From positions 1 through 62,733 of the IMG/VR virus record IMGVR_UViG_3300042154_004729: a stretch of 62,733 nucleotides of DNA; one strand, given 5' to 3'. The notes beneath the pieces are model-generated. The model made no database searches. It was not told where the DNA came from and saw only the letters and a program-made list of their open reading frames with translations. The DNA is from a virus. Below are positions 41,099-50,656 of this stretch, piece after piece. Both the position numbers and the translations under genes were made by a program. Position 1 is the first letter of the stretch. Every line of letters starts with the position of its first letter.

Positions 41099-41266
41099 AT
41101 GAAACGTATATCTATCAATGACAATTACAAACAGCTATTCTGGAAACTCGGTTGTGGAACAGTTGAATATATCGAAATTTATAATGAGGATGGAGATAAA
41201 CTATATTTTAAAGCCGGCTCAGGTCGGTTTCATATGTTAAGGGGGGAGCTAGCAGATTATCAATAA
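41099..41266 (+). CDS. Plus-strand small gene opposite the holin-like gene
   Basis: 55 residues: starts MKRISINDNYKQLFWKLGC, continues TVEYIEIYNEDGDKLYFKAG and ends FHMLRGELADYQ. It fills the only 197-nt gap between the holin-like gene and the next minus-strand gene, and its 3' end overlaps that gene by 7 nt. An exact late box lies upstream on the same strand. The acidic, beta-like composition with few rare codons looks like a real protein. No homologue is recognised. A link to lysis control is a guess from position. Confidence 0.65.
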   Translation: MKRISINDNYKQLFWKLGCGTVEYIEIYNEDGDKLYFKAGSGRFHMLRGELADYQ

Positions 41267-41628
41267 GCTAGCTCAATTTTTTTCCAGGCACGGCCACCAT
41301 TCTCAGCAAAATCTGCTGGCACAACATAGTCAGTATCATAAAGAATATCTTCAAGAATAACTGGCACTAATTGATAAAACTCAAGTGCCGGAGTTGATCC
41401 TAATCCAGCTATTGCATTTAAAATGCTTATAACAGCATTTGTTGGAAACTCAGTGCTAATAATAGAACTTACACCAGATACAGTTGTTACTGCTAAGAAA
41501 AAAACAATCGGATATGCAAGCGGACTATAATCAATAGTATATGCTCCTAATTGGTTTAAAGCATTACGCGACTCGCTGAGAGTCGATGCTGTCATAAAAT
41601 TATCAATATTTTGAGTTACTTGAGGCAT
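41260..41628 (-). CDS. Small fibre-associated structural protein, unknown
   Basis: 122 residues. MTASTLSESRNALNQLGAY resembles the short A/HRTALxLG modules of fibre proteins. The rest alternates hydrophobic segments (YPIVFFLAVTTVSGV, NAVISILNAIAGLG) without a clear membrane topology. It has a CATAAATA late box 5 nt upstream. Probably a fibre or baseplate decoration protein; function not shown. Confidence 0.65.
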   Translation of the reverse strand: MPQVTQNIDNFMTASTLSESRNALNQLGAYTIDYSPLAYPIVFFLAVTTVSGVSSIISTEFPTNAVISILNAIAGLGSTPALEFYQLVPVILEDILYDTDYVVPADFAENGGRAWKKIELAY

Positions 41629-41633
41629 AATGT

Positions 41634-41641
41634 TATTTATG
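41634..41641 (-). promoter_or_regulatory. Late promoter box CATAAATA
   Basis: NATAAATA box 5 nt upstream of ATG 41628. Confidence 0.75.
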
Positions 41642-41663
41642 TTTTTAATTTATTAGTAATTAC

Positions 41664-42089
41664 TTATGGAACTGCAGGATAATTTGTTGTCTTTACATAT
41701 GCAGCGGTAATTTTTGCTGCAGAGAAACTATTATTCCAGGTTGTTGCCAACCAAGGATATTGCTCATAACTATAAGCTCGTGCAATTTCTCCAAGAGTCG
41801 TATTTAAATATAGCCAAACACCTGTTTCATATCTTACAACTTCATCACCGTAAACATATGTTTCATTGCCATATGGCGCATATCCAATAGGAGCCATTTT
41901 TCTCCAACTTTGACCACCGATAAATCCAGAATTTGGCTCACCTGGTGTATTATACCATGGTCCGTCCATTAGTACCCACGCTGTAGCATCCGGTTCGGCA
42001 GCATTTGCAGGATTATCACTGCCAATTCCAAATGCACCCGAGCTAACATTATAGCCAGTTGAACTAGATTTTGTTGATCGTAATCGCAT
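41664..42089 (-). CDS. Small structural protein of the fibre block, unknown
   Basis: 141 residues, rich in Tyr, Trp, Gly and Asn (WVLMDGPWYNTPGEPNSGF, GIGSDNPANAAEP). That composition is typical of secreted or virion-surface beta proteins. The stop of the upstream gene (42091) is next to this ATG (42089), so the two are coupled. No family recognised. Possibly a fibre tip or decoration protein. Confidence 0.65.
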   Translation of the reverse strand: MRLRSTKSSSTGYNVSSGAFGIGSDNPANAAEPDATAWVLMDGPWYNTPGEPNSGFIGGQSWRKMAPIGYAPYGNETYVYGDEVVRYETGVWLYLNTTLGEIARAYSYEQYPWLATTWNNSFSAAKITAAYVKTTNYPAVP

Positions 42090-42090
42090 C

Positions 42091-42402
42091 TTAGTCCAAT
42101 TCGCTTACTTCAAGAACTGCATCAGAACCTCCCCCACGTATAATTGCAATTTGTGCATTAAGTGGTACACGTAGATCGAGACGTTCATCTTGTGCAATAA
42201 AATGACTTGCTGATGTTGCAGTTTGAGTTACTATACCAATAAGATAACGTACACTACCACCTGTTGCACGAATACTAATACGTCGGCAAGTTGGTGTTAG
42301 AAAAGTATTTGAACTGCTTGCACCAGCTGTAAGCTGACGCGAAATAACAGGTTGACCTAAAAGATCTCTAACAGCTTTTTGAAGATAGTCTAATGATTCC
42401 AT
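42091..42402 (-). CDS. Small beta-rich structural protein, unknown
   Basis: 103 residues. Pattern CRRISIRATGGSVRYLIGI, then SHFIAQDERLDLRVPLNAQI and LEVSELD. Similar small proteins occur near tail-fibre genes in T4-like marine phages. Mostly beta, no membrane segment. A perfect late box lies 6 nt upstream. Role unknown, most likely virion. Confidence 0.68.
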   Translation of the reverse strand: MESLDYLQKAVRDLLGQPVISRQLTAGASSSNTFLTPTCRRISIRATGGSVRYLIGIVTQTATSASHFIAQDERLDLRVPLNAQIAIIRGGGSDAVLEVSELD

Positions 42403-42408
42403 ATATGC

Positions 42409-42416
42409 TATTTATA
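42409..42416 (-). promoter_or_regulatory. Late promoter box TATAAATA
   Basis: Exact octamer 6 nt upstream of ATG 42402, just beyond the stop at 42420. Confidence 0.85.
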
Positions 42417-42419
42417 AAA

Positions 42420-42833
42420 TTATATCGGCTCACTCATATCTGGCAACGGAGGCTCTGGGTTTACAACCTCTTCAATTACTTGAGACTCAACAATAAGTTC
42501 AGGCTCAACTACAGGCTGTGTAATTACTACTACTCCATCATCAATACTAAATGCCTTTAATGCACCAGTTTTGCAAACAGGAGAAACACCATATCTTTGT
42601 AGAATAGAGTTAGTCATAGTCGCATAATATTCATGATCTTCAAACAGAGTTGCCAAATTGCCATCATCCAACAGCGCTTGTAAGAACTCTTGAAGTTCGT
42701 TATCAGGCTTAGACCAAAAGTCGGCATGAGCGCGATTAAGACATTCTGCAAATGAAATCAAAGAGCGTACACATGTATCTCCATGCGCCTCGACTGCTGC
42801 TAATTGTTTTTGTGTTTTAGTTGTTAGGTTCAT
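42420..42833 (-). CDS. Hypothetical protein downstream of the large fibre gene
   Basis: 137 residues. The first 90 are helical (LAAVEAHGDTCVRSLISFAE, ELQEFLQALLDDGNLATLF). The tail is Pro/Glu/Val-rich and probably flexible (VVEPELIVES, NPEPPLPDMSEP). It follows the fibre gene with a 5-nt gap and has no late box, so it is co-transcribed. A fibre-chaperone role is possible but unsupported. Confidence 0.65.
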   Translation of the reverse strand: MNLTTKTQKQLAAVEAHGDTCVRSLISFAECLNRAHADFWSKPDNELQEFLQALLDDGNLATLFEDHEYYATMTNSILQRYGVSPVCKTGALKAFSIDDGVVVITQPVVEPELIVESQVIEEVVNPEPPLPDMSEPI

Positions 42834-42838
42834 ATCTT

Positions 42839-45800
42839 TTAATCTATAAATGTTTGAAATGGGAAGTAATCTAATTGTCTTACATCAAATCTTGCTATTG
42901 TCGTAGTTGCTAGAGTATTAACACTATTTCCGTAAATATGAGTTCCAAAATAAATGTTAGTAAATTTATCATTTAATGTTGATACTCCAGTCATTGTAAT
43001 TGTTGGAGTTGATGGTGGTTTTGGTACATCTTTAGGATTGCCAAATGTAACTATATCACCATTTCTATCGACGAATAATCTTAATTTATCAGTTGCCGCA
43101 TTATAGTCAATGACTGCTTGAAAAAAGTTATTATATGAAGATATAATATTGCCCTTTGGAAAGCTTGTCCACGCTGAATAGGTAATCAATCCATTGTTCA
43201 TATATCCAAGCCTAACTTTCAAATAGCCATCACTTGGATCAGCCCCAAAATCCATAAATATGCAATTGTTTAATGCGGTAGGGCTATTAGCTAAGTTTAT
43301 CGCAATAGGCACACCAGCTACATAAGCTTTTGTTAGAGCATTACTTATGACTAAGTTAAATCCACTTATAGGTCCATTTATAATGTTAGTGATTGTTGTT
43401 CCTCCTGTAATTCCGCGACCATATGCATAGGAGCTTAATACATTTTTTGCAATAAATCCACAGCCCTGACCTGTTGCAGTAGCTGTCGCATTTTGATCAA
43501 CATAAATTCTTTGATACCCAAAATAAAGAGCAACACCAGAACCAGAACTTGTAATCATTTGATTCAATGTAATGGTTGTTCCAGATACAGACTGCACAGT
43601 TGTATTTTGTGGAATGCCTAGTCCACTTACAGTTTGACCTGCAATAATATTGTTTGCAACGCCAACGACGATTTGATTTGTTCCTGGTCCAGTCCATGTG
43701 CCAGTGGTAGTGGTAGGTGTTCCTGTTGCGTTATCACATCTTAAAACACTTAAAGCGGTAGCACTAACTGGAAAATTTGCACATGCTGCATAAAATGTAG
43801 TGCCATTTGCGTTGCTAATACTAGCATTTGTAGTAGTGAGAATAAAATACGGCTGACCGCTCCACATATTAACAACACCTGTGCTTACAATGTTAGAGTT
43901 TATTTGTAAAGATGTAGCACCAATAGATGCCCCAACTGGGGTATTAAACGACTCTCTAGCATTTGGGCATTCTAATGTATAGTTTGCAACTAAGTTGCTT
44001 GTGCCGAGAACTACTCTTGCTATTTGATCAGGTGAAAATACAACAGTATGAGGAGTGGTTGGAGTAGATGAAGCTGCTTGTGTAGCAGTCACACTTGTGC
44101 CGCTGACTGCGCTTACATAAGTTTCTTCTGGAAAAGCGGAAGACCAAATTCTATGACCTACTGAAATTGCATGATTAGAAGTAGAAATTGTAAAAGTAGT
44201 GCTGCCACTGGTAATATTATTTGATGTAAGCGTATTGTTAACCATTAAACTGTAAAAACCAAAAGAAACAGCAAAAGAAGATGGAATACTCCAAGAAGCT
44301 CCTTGACCTGGATTCGAAGTCATGCCAGTTTCACCAAATGAACCAGCCCTGCCTATAGCAGAAGTTCCACATGCAACACTATACAACATTCCAGAGTTAC
44401 CGCCCGAAGCACTAAAAGAAGTTCCAACGGCAGAGGAAAGGTTATATGGGATTCGACGTTTTTGCCATACACTCCACATATCGTCTCTTGCACTTGTTTT
44501 TTGTGTAAGGATTCGAGTGTTGTCAGCAACTGAAAGAGTTTGGTTTGGTAATGAATTAGTTGTACCAGATGCAGTTAAATCGCCTGTTATATTAAGCGAA
44601 GCTCCAGTTGCTGCTCCAATATTTGGCGTTACAAGTGTCGGCGTATTTGCAAAAACTAATGCGCCTGTTCCCGTTTCATCTGTAACAGCAGCAGCTAAGT
44701 TCGCGCTTGTGGGAGTTGCAAGAAATGTTGCAACATTTGATGCTGGATTATAATTACTAGTAATGATGGTTCCAGATGCACTTATGTTTCCAGATACTGT
44801 TAGTTTTTCAGCAGGTGATGTCGTACCAATCCCAACATTGCCACCATTAGCTTGCAAAGATAAGTTATAAAATACTACACTATCATTTCTACCAGCTTGT
44901 AACCACGACCACCCAGAACCATTAACTCCACCATATAACCCGTAAAGTCTATCTACAGAAGTTATAGCAAACGCTCCAGTAGCACTACCATTTAAAGGAG
45001 TAGAATTATTTACTAATGGTGTAACCTGTAAATTAACACCTGGTGATGTTGTTCCAATGCCAACTTTACCAGCAGCAAAATTATGAACTGTTGTTGAAGC
45101 GTTACCATAATTGATTGTTGTAAAATATGTAGCCGCTCCTAGTGTTAATGAATTAGTTCCTTGAGTGAGAACTTGCTGTGCGTTTAAATATAATATGCTA
45201 CCATTACATAGTATATTACCACTAATTTTAGCAGCTCCAACTACATCCAGTGTGTAGCCAGCTGTAGGTGTTATCGTACCAATACCGACACTGCCTGTAT
45301 TTGAAATTACGGCTCTATCAATATTATTAGTTCTAAAAATAATACCATTATTTGTTGTAACATCTAATGCAACGTTTCCTAAGCCTGTATAGTTTGGTGT
45401 TATGTCAAATACAACACCGCTTCTGTCAAATCTTGATATTCCTTCACTAACGTGGAATTTTGTCGCAGGTGATGCAGTACCAATACCAACATTACCTCCA
45501 TTTAAAAATGAATTACCATTTGTATTTAAAGCTAATTCTGGGGAACCTAATGACGTTCCATTTCTATAACCGTTCCAAACAAAATCACCTGCTCCATTTT
45601 GAGTGAATAATGAATTTGTATTTCCATTATCATTTTGTGTTTGTAAAAGCCAATTTACACTGTCATTATCATTTCTAATAACCAATTTAGCAGTACCTGG
45701 AGTTGCGGTTCCAATCCCAACTCTATTATTAGCGCTATCTACAAACAATGTATTTGTATCAACTGTTAAATTTCCAGAGAGTGATAGTGAAGTTCCAGTT

Positions 45801-48088
45801 GCTGCTCCAATGTTAGGCGCCACAAGAGTCTTATTTGTTAATGTAGCATTCCCATCAACAGTAACCAATCCACTGCCTGTATTTGTTGTTGTAGATAATG
45901 CAGACGACACCCCTGTTCCAAGACCAGTAATGCTGCCAACAGCGGGAGTAATTGTTGAACTGCTTGCACTCGTAACAAGTCCTTTATCATTTACTGTTAC
46001 TATTGCACTTTGTGTTGAGCTGCCATATGTGTTGGGTGTTACACCACTGGCTACAAGATTTATGCCGTTACTGTCAGCAACGATTGCTCCACCAACTGGT
46101 GTCTTAACACTAAAGAGTGTGCCATCACGTTGTAAACCAACGCCTGCATCATATGCTCCACTGCCGCTAAATTGTACAAAGATAACAGGACTAACACCTA
46201 CACTTGTTACAGGCTCGCTGCATATCCATCCAGTGTCGGCGTGTATTGTGCCGTGAGTAACAAATACAAAATCTCCACCATTCATTTTGGCTGGAGTATC
46301 GGCATCGGTTGCACGTGTTAATTCACGTGTTGCGCTGATTGTATATATGCCATTCCATGCGGCATTAGTTTCACCTGCTATAATTACACGCCCGCCAATT
46401 GTCAAGTCAGGATCATTTCCGCATGCAGTATTTAATGCATCAACAACACTCGTTCCTCCTGTCACTATAAGTTTTGCACCAACTCCATCGTTTCCATTTG
46501 TGTAGGCGACAGTGCCACCAGTTGCAGCTGCTAGTGTGCTGTTTTTAAGTATAACATGAACTTCAGCGTGAACGTGAATGCCTGCTGCAGTATTATCAAC
46601 ATATGCTTTATTTACTGCAGCTGAACTTGAAGAGTCGACTGTTAAGTTTGGAACAAGTGGTGAACTGCTAAAAGTTTTAACACCGTCGATGTGTTGGGCT
46701 CCACTTGTTGCTACCGCATCAGTTATGTTATATCCTGCGACTGTGCTCGGCTTATTTAAGATCTGTGCATCTCCACTTGTTGCACTCCAATCTGCATTTA
46801 CATTGACTTCTGCTCCTGCTGCAATTCCATCTAATTTTGACTTTTCAGTTAAAGTATAATTTTCATCAGACAGACCTTTGCCAGTGACGACATCAACTTT
46901 ATTATTTAATGCAGTTTGTGCTGCGCTGCTAATTGGTTTATTAGCATCGCTTGTATTATCAACATTGTCTAATCCAACATCGCTCTTACTTAATGTAATA
47001 TCACCAACACGAGTATTAATGCTTTGTATTGGTGCAGCAGCGCTTGCAGCACTACTAAAATCGGTTATATCTGATGAGGCATGAGAGTGTCCAACATTTG
47101 ATTTATTGTTTAATGTAGTTTGTACATATAAGTCATATGCTGGAGAACCAATCTCTGGTTCAAATTCTGTCCAATAGCTAGTGCCTGGTGGATAACCTGG
47201 ATTTGCTCCTAGTACTCTTATATAGAGAATTCCAGCATAGAGCACAACATCACCTGGATTATAATCAGCTCCATTATTATATGTGCCAAGATAATTTACA
47301 CTCTCAGGTTGTAATGCACTATCAGCAAGATCACCTTGTGCAGCTGTTGCAAAATCACTAGTTGAGGCTGCAGCAGCAGTTCCAAGAGTTGGCTTATTTA
47401 AGATTGCAGAGTCTCCACTTGTAGCAGTCCAATCTGCATTTACATTGACTTCTGCACCTGCAGCAATGCCCGCTAATTTTGACTTTTCGACTGACGTATA
47501 ATTTTCGTCAGATAGACCTTTGCCAACAACTATATCAACTTTATTATTTAGCGCAGTTTGTGTTGCGCTACTAATCGGTTTATTGGCATCACTCGTGTTA
47601 TCAACATTACCTAATCCAACATCGCTCTTAGTTAAGACAATTGCACCACCACGAGTATTAACACTTTGAACAGGAGCAGCTGCGCTTGCAGCTGCATTAA
47701 AATCTGTTATATTTGATGCACTATGAGTATGACCTACATTGCTTTTATTATTTAGTGCAGTTTGAGTCGCTGTACTTATTGGTTTTTCTGCATCACTTGT
47801 ATTATTAAGTCTGTCAATATTTAAAGCAGTACGATGAGCAAGCAATGAATTTGCACTATAGCTATAGTTTTGTGCGTTTAATGTTAAACTATTACCAATA
47901 GTTAATCCTGATATCGAAATAATTGCAGTACCATCACTTTGTGTTAACGAAGTAATAGTGTTTGGACCAGGAGGACCTTGTGTGCCATTTTGAAATAATG
48001 GACCAATATAATTTCCAGCCTGTTGTAATGCTGGCGTAATCAAATTAGGATTATTATTAATTAAAACTGGTGGTAATATTTCAGGCAT
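42839..48088 (-). CDS. Large tail fibre protein with repeats
   Basis: 1749 residues. The N-terminus has GPPGPNTITSLTQSDGTAI followed by LLAHRTALNIDRL, a segment shared with the 613-residue protein. Residues about 110-450 hold two copies of a module (DITDFSSAAS, SKSDVGLDNVDNTSD, ENYTLTEKSKLDGIAAGAEV). Five VGIGTxxP repeats lie at about 795-1090, a motif typical of fibres with bound ligands or trimeric stalks. The C-terminal 600 residues are beta-rich, the likely receptor-binding part. It builds the host-binding fibre. Confidence 0.85.
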   Translation of the reverse strand: MPEILPPVLINNNPNLITPALQQAGNYIGPLFQNGTQGPPGPNTITSLTQSDGTAIISISGLTIGNSLTLNAQNYSYSANSLLAHRTALNIDRLNNTSDAEKPISTATQTALNNKSNVGHTHSASNITDFNAAASAAAPVQSVNTRGGAIVLTKSDVGLGNVDNTSDANKPISSATQTALNNKVDIVVGKGLSDENYTSVEKSKLAGIAAGAEVNVNADWTATSGDSAILNKPTLGTAAAASTSDFATAAQGDLADSALQPESVNYLGTYNNGADYNPGDVVLYAGILYIRVLGANPGYPPGTSYWTEFEPEIGSPAYDLYVQTTLNNKSNVGHSHASSDITDFSSAASAAAPIQSINTRVGDITLSKSDVGLDNVDNTSDANKPISSAAQTALNNKVDVVTGKGLSDENYTLTEKSKLDGIAAGAEVNVNADWSATSGDAQILNKPSTVAGYNITDAVATSGAQHIDGVKTFSSSPLVPNLTVDSSSSAAVNKAYVDNTAAGIHVHAEVHVILKNSTLAAATGGTVAYTNGNDGVGAKLIVTGGTSVVDALNTACGNDPDLTIGGRVIIAGETNAAWNGIYTISATRELTRATDADTPAKMNGGDFVFVTHGTIHADTGWICSEPVTSVGVSPVIFVQFSGSGAYDAGVGLQRDGTLFSVKTPVGGAIVADSNGINLVASGVTPNTYGSSTQSAIVTVNDKGLVTSASSSTITPAVGSITGLGTGVSSALSTTTNTGSGLVTVDGNATLTNKTLVAPNIGAATGTSLSLSGNLTVDTNTLFVDSANNRVGIGTATPGTAKLVIRNDNDSVNWLLQTQNDNGNTNSLFTQNGAGDFVWNGYRNGTSLGSPELALNTNGNSFLNGGNVGIGTASPATKFHVSEGISRFDRSGVVFDITPNYTGLGNVALDVTTNNGIIFRTNNIDRAVISNTGSVGIGTITPTAGYTLDVVGAAKISGNILCNGSILYLNAQQVLTQGTNSLTLGAATYFTTINYGNASTTVHNFAAGKVGIGTTSPGVNLQVTPLVNNSTPLNGSATGAFAITSVDRLYGLYGGVNGSGWSWLQAGRNDSVVFYNLSLQANGGNVGIGTTSPAEKLTVSGNISASGTIITSNYNPASNVATFLATPTSANLAAAVTDETGTGALVFANTPTLVTPNIGAATGASLNITGDLTASGTTNSLPNQTLSVADNTRILTQKTSARDDMWSVWQKRRIPYNLSSAVGTSFSASGGNSGMLYSVACGTSAIGRAGSFGETGMTSNPGQGASWSIPSSFAVSFGFYSLMVNNTLTSNNITSGSTTFTISTSNHAISVGHRIWSSAFPEETYVSAVSGTSVTATQAASSTPTTPHTVVFSPDQIARVVLGTSNLVANYTLECPNARESFNTPVGASIGATSLQINSNIVSTGVVNMWSGQPYFILTTTNASISNANGTTFYAACANFPVSATALSVLRCDNATGTPTTTTGTWTGPGTNQIVVGVANNIIAGQTVSGLGIPQNTTVQSVSGTTITLNQMITSSGSGVALYFGYQRIYVDQNATATATGQGCGFIAKNVLSSYAYGRGITGGTTITNIINGPISGFNLVISNALTKAYVAGVPIAINLANSPTALNNCIFMDFGADPSDGYLKVRLGYMNNGLITYSAWTSFPKGNIISSYNNFFQAVIDYNAATDKLRLFVDRNGDIVTFGNPKDVPKPPSTPTITMTGVSTLNDKFTNIYFGTHIYGNSVNTLATTTIARFDVRQLDYFPFQTFID
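46750..47119 (-). repeat. Fibre-gene internal repeat, copy 2
   Basis: About 370 nt that matches 47392-47761 with an offset of 642 nt (214 codons). Both encode the VDNTSD...GAEVNVNADW module. It is diverged at the DNA level, so an older duplication. Confidence 0.75.
47392..47761 (-). repeat. Fibre-gene internal repeat, copy 1
   Basis: First copy of the fibre module in reading order. A partial third copy (NNTSDAEKPISTATQTALNN) lies further N-terminal, around 47745-47810. Confidence 0.75.
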
Positions 48089-48100
48089 AACTTTTTAGTT

Positions 48101-48448
48101 TCAACTAGATGGTTGTGTTGCTCGCGGTGTGATTGTAACTTGACCTTCAATAACGCGCATAACGTCATTGTTATTTGCAGTATAAACTTCAATGTCAAAA
48201 ACATATCGTCCTGCTTTCATAGCTGCAGTTTGAGTCGGCGTTAGACTAATTCTCACAAGTCCATCCTCGGGATCGCCATATACCTCAACAAGAAAGTTAA
48301 CCGCAAGAGTCGCTTTATAATTGCGACGAATCTGACCTCGACCAGAATAAGTGGTGAGATCTAGCGGCAAATTATTTAATGTCAATACCGGCAGCGTTGC
48401 ATTATATGCAGAGCCTTGATCAATAATAATATCTGTATAGAAAGCCAT
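48101..48448 (-). CDS. Small Ig-like structural protein, unknown
   Basis: 115 residues, beta-rich (LPLDLTTYSGRGQIRRNY, LVRISLTPTQTAAMKAGRY, FDIEVYTANNNDVMRVIEG). Similar short proteins, with a polymeric Ig-like layout, lie in fibre regions of T4-like marine phages. No signal peptide. A perfect late box lies only 5 nt upstream. Probably a virion surface or baseplate part. Confidence 0.65.
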   Translation of the reverse strand: MAFYTDIIIDQGSAYNATLPVLTLNNLPLDLTTYSGRGQIRRNYKATLAVNFLVEVYGDPEDGLVRISLTPTQTAAMKAGRYVFDIEVYTANNNDVMRVIEGQVTITPRATQPSS

Positions 48449-48453
48449 GTTTC

Positions 48454-48461
48454 TATTTATA
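48454..48461 (-). promoter_or_regulatory. Late promoter box TATAAATA
   Basis: Exact octamer 5 nt upstream of ATG 48448; the gap has no Shine-Dalgarno sequence. Confidence 0.85.
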
Positions 48462-48476
48462 TAGATTTTACATCAA

Positions 48477-48797
48477 TCAGTCTGTGATATTTGCTGCAAG
48501 CCAAAGTGTTCTATAGTTTAGTCCATATTGTACAAGTAACTCACGCAATTCAGTTACACTCAACGTATGAGGCACGCCATTAATGTCAGCGATAGTTTGC
48601 TGACTAGTCCTGAATGCAATCTTTTCAGCTTCTGTTGTCAAAAGATCTTCTGCTTCACGTAAGAGTACAAGTGTTTGTGCAAACAACGAACGATCACGCT
48701 CACCGGCTGCCAGTCTTACATCTCCAACCGCTACACCACCAATTCTTTCAGTCCAAGCGAGCGTATCCTTATTCCATTTTAGTTCTTTGTCTGTCAT
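48477..48797 (-). CDS. Small fibre-associated protein, possible assembly factor
   Basis: 106 residues. The helical FAQTLVLLREAEDLLTTEAEK, IADINGVPHTLSVTELRELL and YGLNYRTLW segments recall DUF4376-type tail-fibre assembly domains. It is 3 nt after the 613-residue fibre gene and before the 115-residue gene. The domain match is from memory and not certain. Confidence 0.6.
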   Translation of the reverse strand: MTDKELKWNKDTLAWTERIGGVAVGDVRLAAGERDRSLFAQTLVLLREAEDLLTTEAEKIAFRTSQQTIADINGVPHTLSVTELRELLVQYGLNYRTLWLAANITD

Positions 48798-48799
48798 GC

Positions 48800-50641
48800 T
48801 TATTCAAATGTTACTGTTATATCGACCGTATCTCCTTCATTTGGTAAATTTCCTTCTAAATAAAATTCTGTTTCTTCAGTAACTGTTACACTAATAGTAC
48901 CACTTTGATTTGGCCAACTAGATGGATTGGCTAATGCAAACTGAGCACTTAAGTTTTCATTTGAAGTATCAGGCTGAAGAAGATACAGCGTGTCTGGTGT
49001 GCCTCCTGAAAATGTAGCACCGTAGTTAGGAGTCCCTTTTAAATTAATATTATGAGATCCCCATGACTGTGTGATGAAATTGGAAGCTGAAATAGTTACA
49101 GTGTATGTTCCAGCAGGAACCGTAACGGTATTTGATCCAGTAAATGCACCGTAAGTTCCTCCAACAATACTTTCAGATAATGTATAGGTGCCGCCACCTT
49201 GATCTCCAGATCCAGCTAAAAGAATGCTAATATCGTTATTGTCTTTAAACCATACAGAATCGCCATATTGCAATAATAATACACGCCCTTCATCCGCAGG
49301 CTCTAATTGATTTGGAGCAGTATTTAAACGAGCTTGTAGTGCAGCCGTATCAATACCACTTCGTGAAGCTGTGGTTAATACTCCACCAGGTCCTGTAGTT
49401 ACAACTTGATCTGCAGTACTGCCAATTGCACCCGCCGCTGTAATATTACCATGACTGTGTGATGCAGCTGCAAATGCCGTTGATGCTGAAGTTGCTGCAG
49501 TGCCTAAGCCTAATGCGGTGCGGTGAGCTGCTGCTGCTCCAGTGCCATATGTATAGCTCATAGAGTTAATTGTAAGAGTTCCTGCAACAGTTCCATTTGT
49601 AAGCTTGTCGGGAACTCCTGTCATACTTGCAGTTAATGCAACAGTACCGCTTGCATTTGGAAAACCTATACTCCTAGAATCAGTTGCTAATTGTCCGTTA
49701 AGCAATACTACACCACCTGAATTTGTGCTTGCTAGAGTGATTGATCCGTTAGGATAGACTCCAAGTAATGCGACATTTATTGTTGCAGTTCCGCTACTTA
49801 AACCTAATGCAGTACGATGTGCTGTTGCTACACCTGATCCATAATTAAATGTTTCATTATTAAATGTTACTGCATCAGCAATTGTTATATCATTTGTTTC
49901 TACTGAGTCAATATCCAATACGGCAGTACCATCTGAAGTCGTAGAAACTGTTAAACTATTTGGACCTTTTAAACTAACACCGGGTGATGGCCAATCTCCA
50001 GCACTTTTTGGTCCAAATAATACATAATTAATTCTATCAAGATAATAATCACCATCAGCACCCCCAGATGGTGTTGATATCGTACCACTAATTATTGTAT
50101 TACCATCTGCACCGTTTGCACCGCTTGCGGCAACAGTTGCTCCAACCAATTCAGTCCATGTTCCGCTGCCAGAGGTACTATAGCTATAGATTCGTGGTCC
50201 AGTTGGAGAAAATAATGATACGCTGCTTACACCCAAACGAACAATAAAGAGTGTGCCATTTTTATTTAAAATATTGGCTATAGGCGGTGATGTTGACGAT
50301 GTAGGCAATTGATTAACATAATCAACTACACCATCAATAGCAAGACCTCGTCCAGCTGGTCCCTTAACATTACCAAGCGGCTTGTCATTATTGTCAGAAT
50401 AGATTGCGATCAAGTCACCATCTGGTGTTAAATTAACATCGCGAACATGTAGCAAATCATCTGATGTTGTTAAATTTATTTCAACAATCGGATTAACAAG
50501 ATCATCACGATTTTTATAATAGAGTTTATTATCAGGAATGTTAATGAAGCATTCTCCAAGCAATAAATCACTATCAACTGGTTTTGCTCCAGGAACATTG
50601 CTATGGCGTAATATAATTCGAGATGGTGTTAGACTAGGCAT
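48800..50641 (-). CDS. Tail fibre protein (613 residues)
   Basis: It starts MPSLTPSRIILRHSNVPGAK, a virion-attachment head common on phage fibres, then has collagen-like or fibre repeats: GPNSLTVSTTSDGTAVLDI, ATAHRTALGLSSGT and AAAHRTALGLGTAATS. The C-terminal 120 residues form a beta-rich tip (NTVTVPAGTYTVTISASNF). The middle segment is homologous to the N-terminus of the 1749-residue fibre. A GATAAATA late box lies 7 nt upstream. Confidence 0.8.
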   Translation of the reverse strand: MPSLTPSRIILRHSNVPGAKPVDSDLLLGECFINIPDNKLYYKNRDDLVNPIVEINLTTSDDLLHVRDVNLTPDGDLIAIYSDNNDKPLGNVKGPAGRGLAIDGVVDYVNQLPTSSTSPPIANILNKNGTLFIVRLGVSSVSLFSPTGPRIYSYSTSGSGTWTELVGATVAASGANGADGNTIISGTISTPSGGADGDYYLDRINYVLFGPKSAGDWPSPGVSLKGPNSLTVSTTSDGTAVLDIDSVETNDITIADAVTFNNETFNYGSGVATAHRTALGLSSGTATINVALLGVYPNGSITLASTNSGGVVLLNGQLATDSRSIGFPNASGTVALTASMTGVPDKLTNGTVAGTLTINSMSYTYGTGAAAAHRTALGLGTAATSASTAFAAASHSHGNITAAGAIGSTADQVVTTGPGGVLTTASRSGIDTAALQARLNTAPNQLEPADEGRVLLLQYGDSVWFKDNNDISILLAGSGDQGGGTYTLSESIVGGTYGAFTGSNTVTVPAGTYTVTISASNFITQSWGSHNINLKGTPNYGATFSGGTPDTLYLLQPDTSNENLSAQFALANPSSWPNQSGTISVTVTEETEFYLEGNLPNEGDTVDITVTFE

Positions 50642-50648
50642 ATGAGTT

Positions 50649-50656
50649 TATTTATC
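50649..50656 (-). promoter_or_regulatory. Late promoter box GATAAATA
   Basis: NATAAATA box 7 nt upstream of ATG 50641, directly before the stop at 50657. Confidence 0.7.

Noticed and set aside
45603-46256. 217-codon plus-strand open frame within the fibre gene
   Set aside because: It is antisense to a repetitive Gly/Ala/Thr-rich fibre coding region that rarely makes stops in this frame. No start signal or known motif.
46750-47761. Regular repeats resembling a tandem array
   Set aside because: They are in-frame coding repeats of a fibre protein with diverged DNA, and not a CRISPR array: no short constant repeats with unique spacers.
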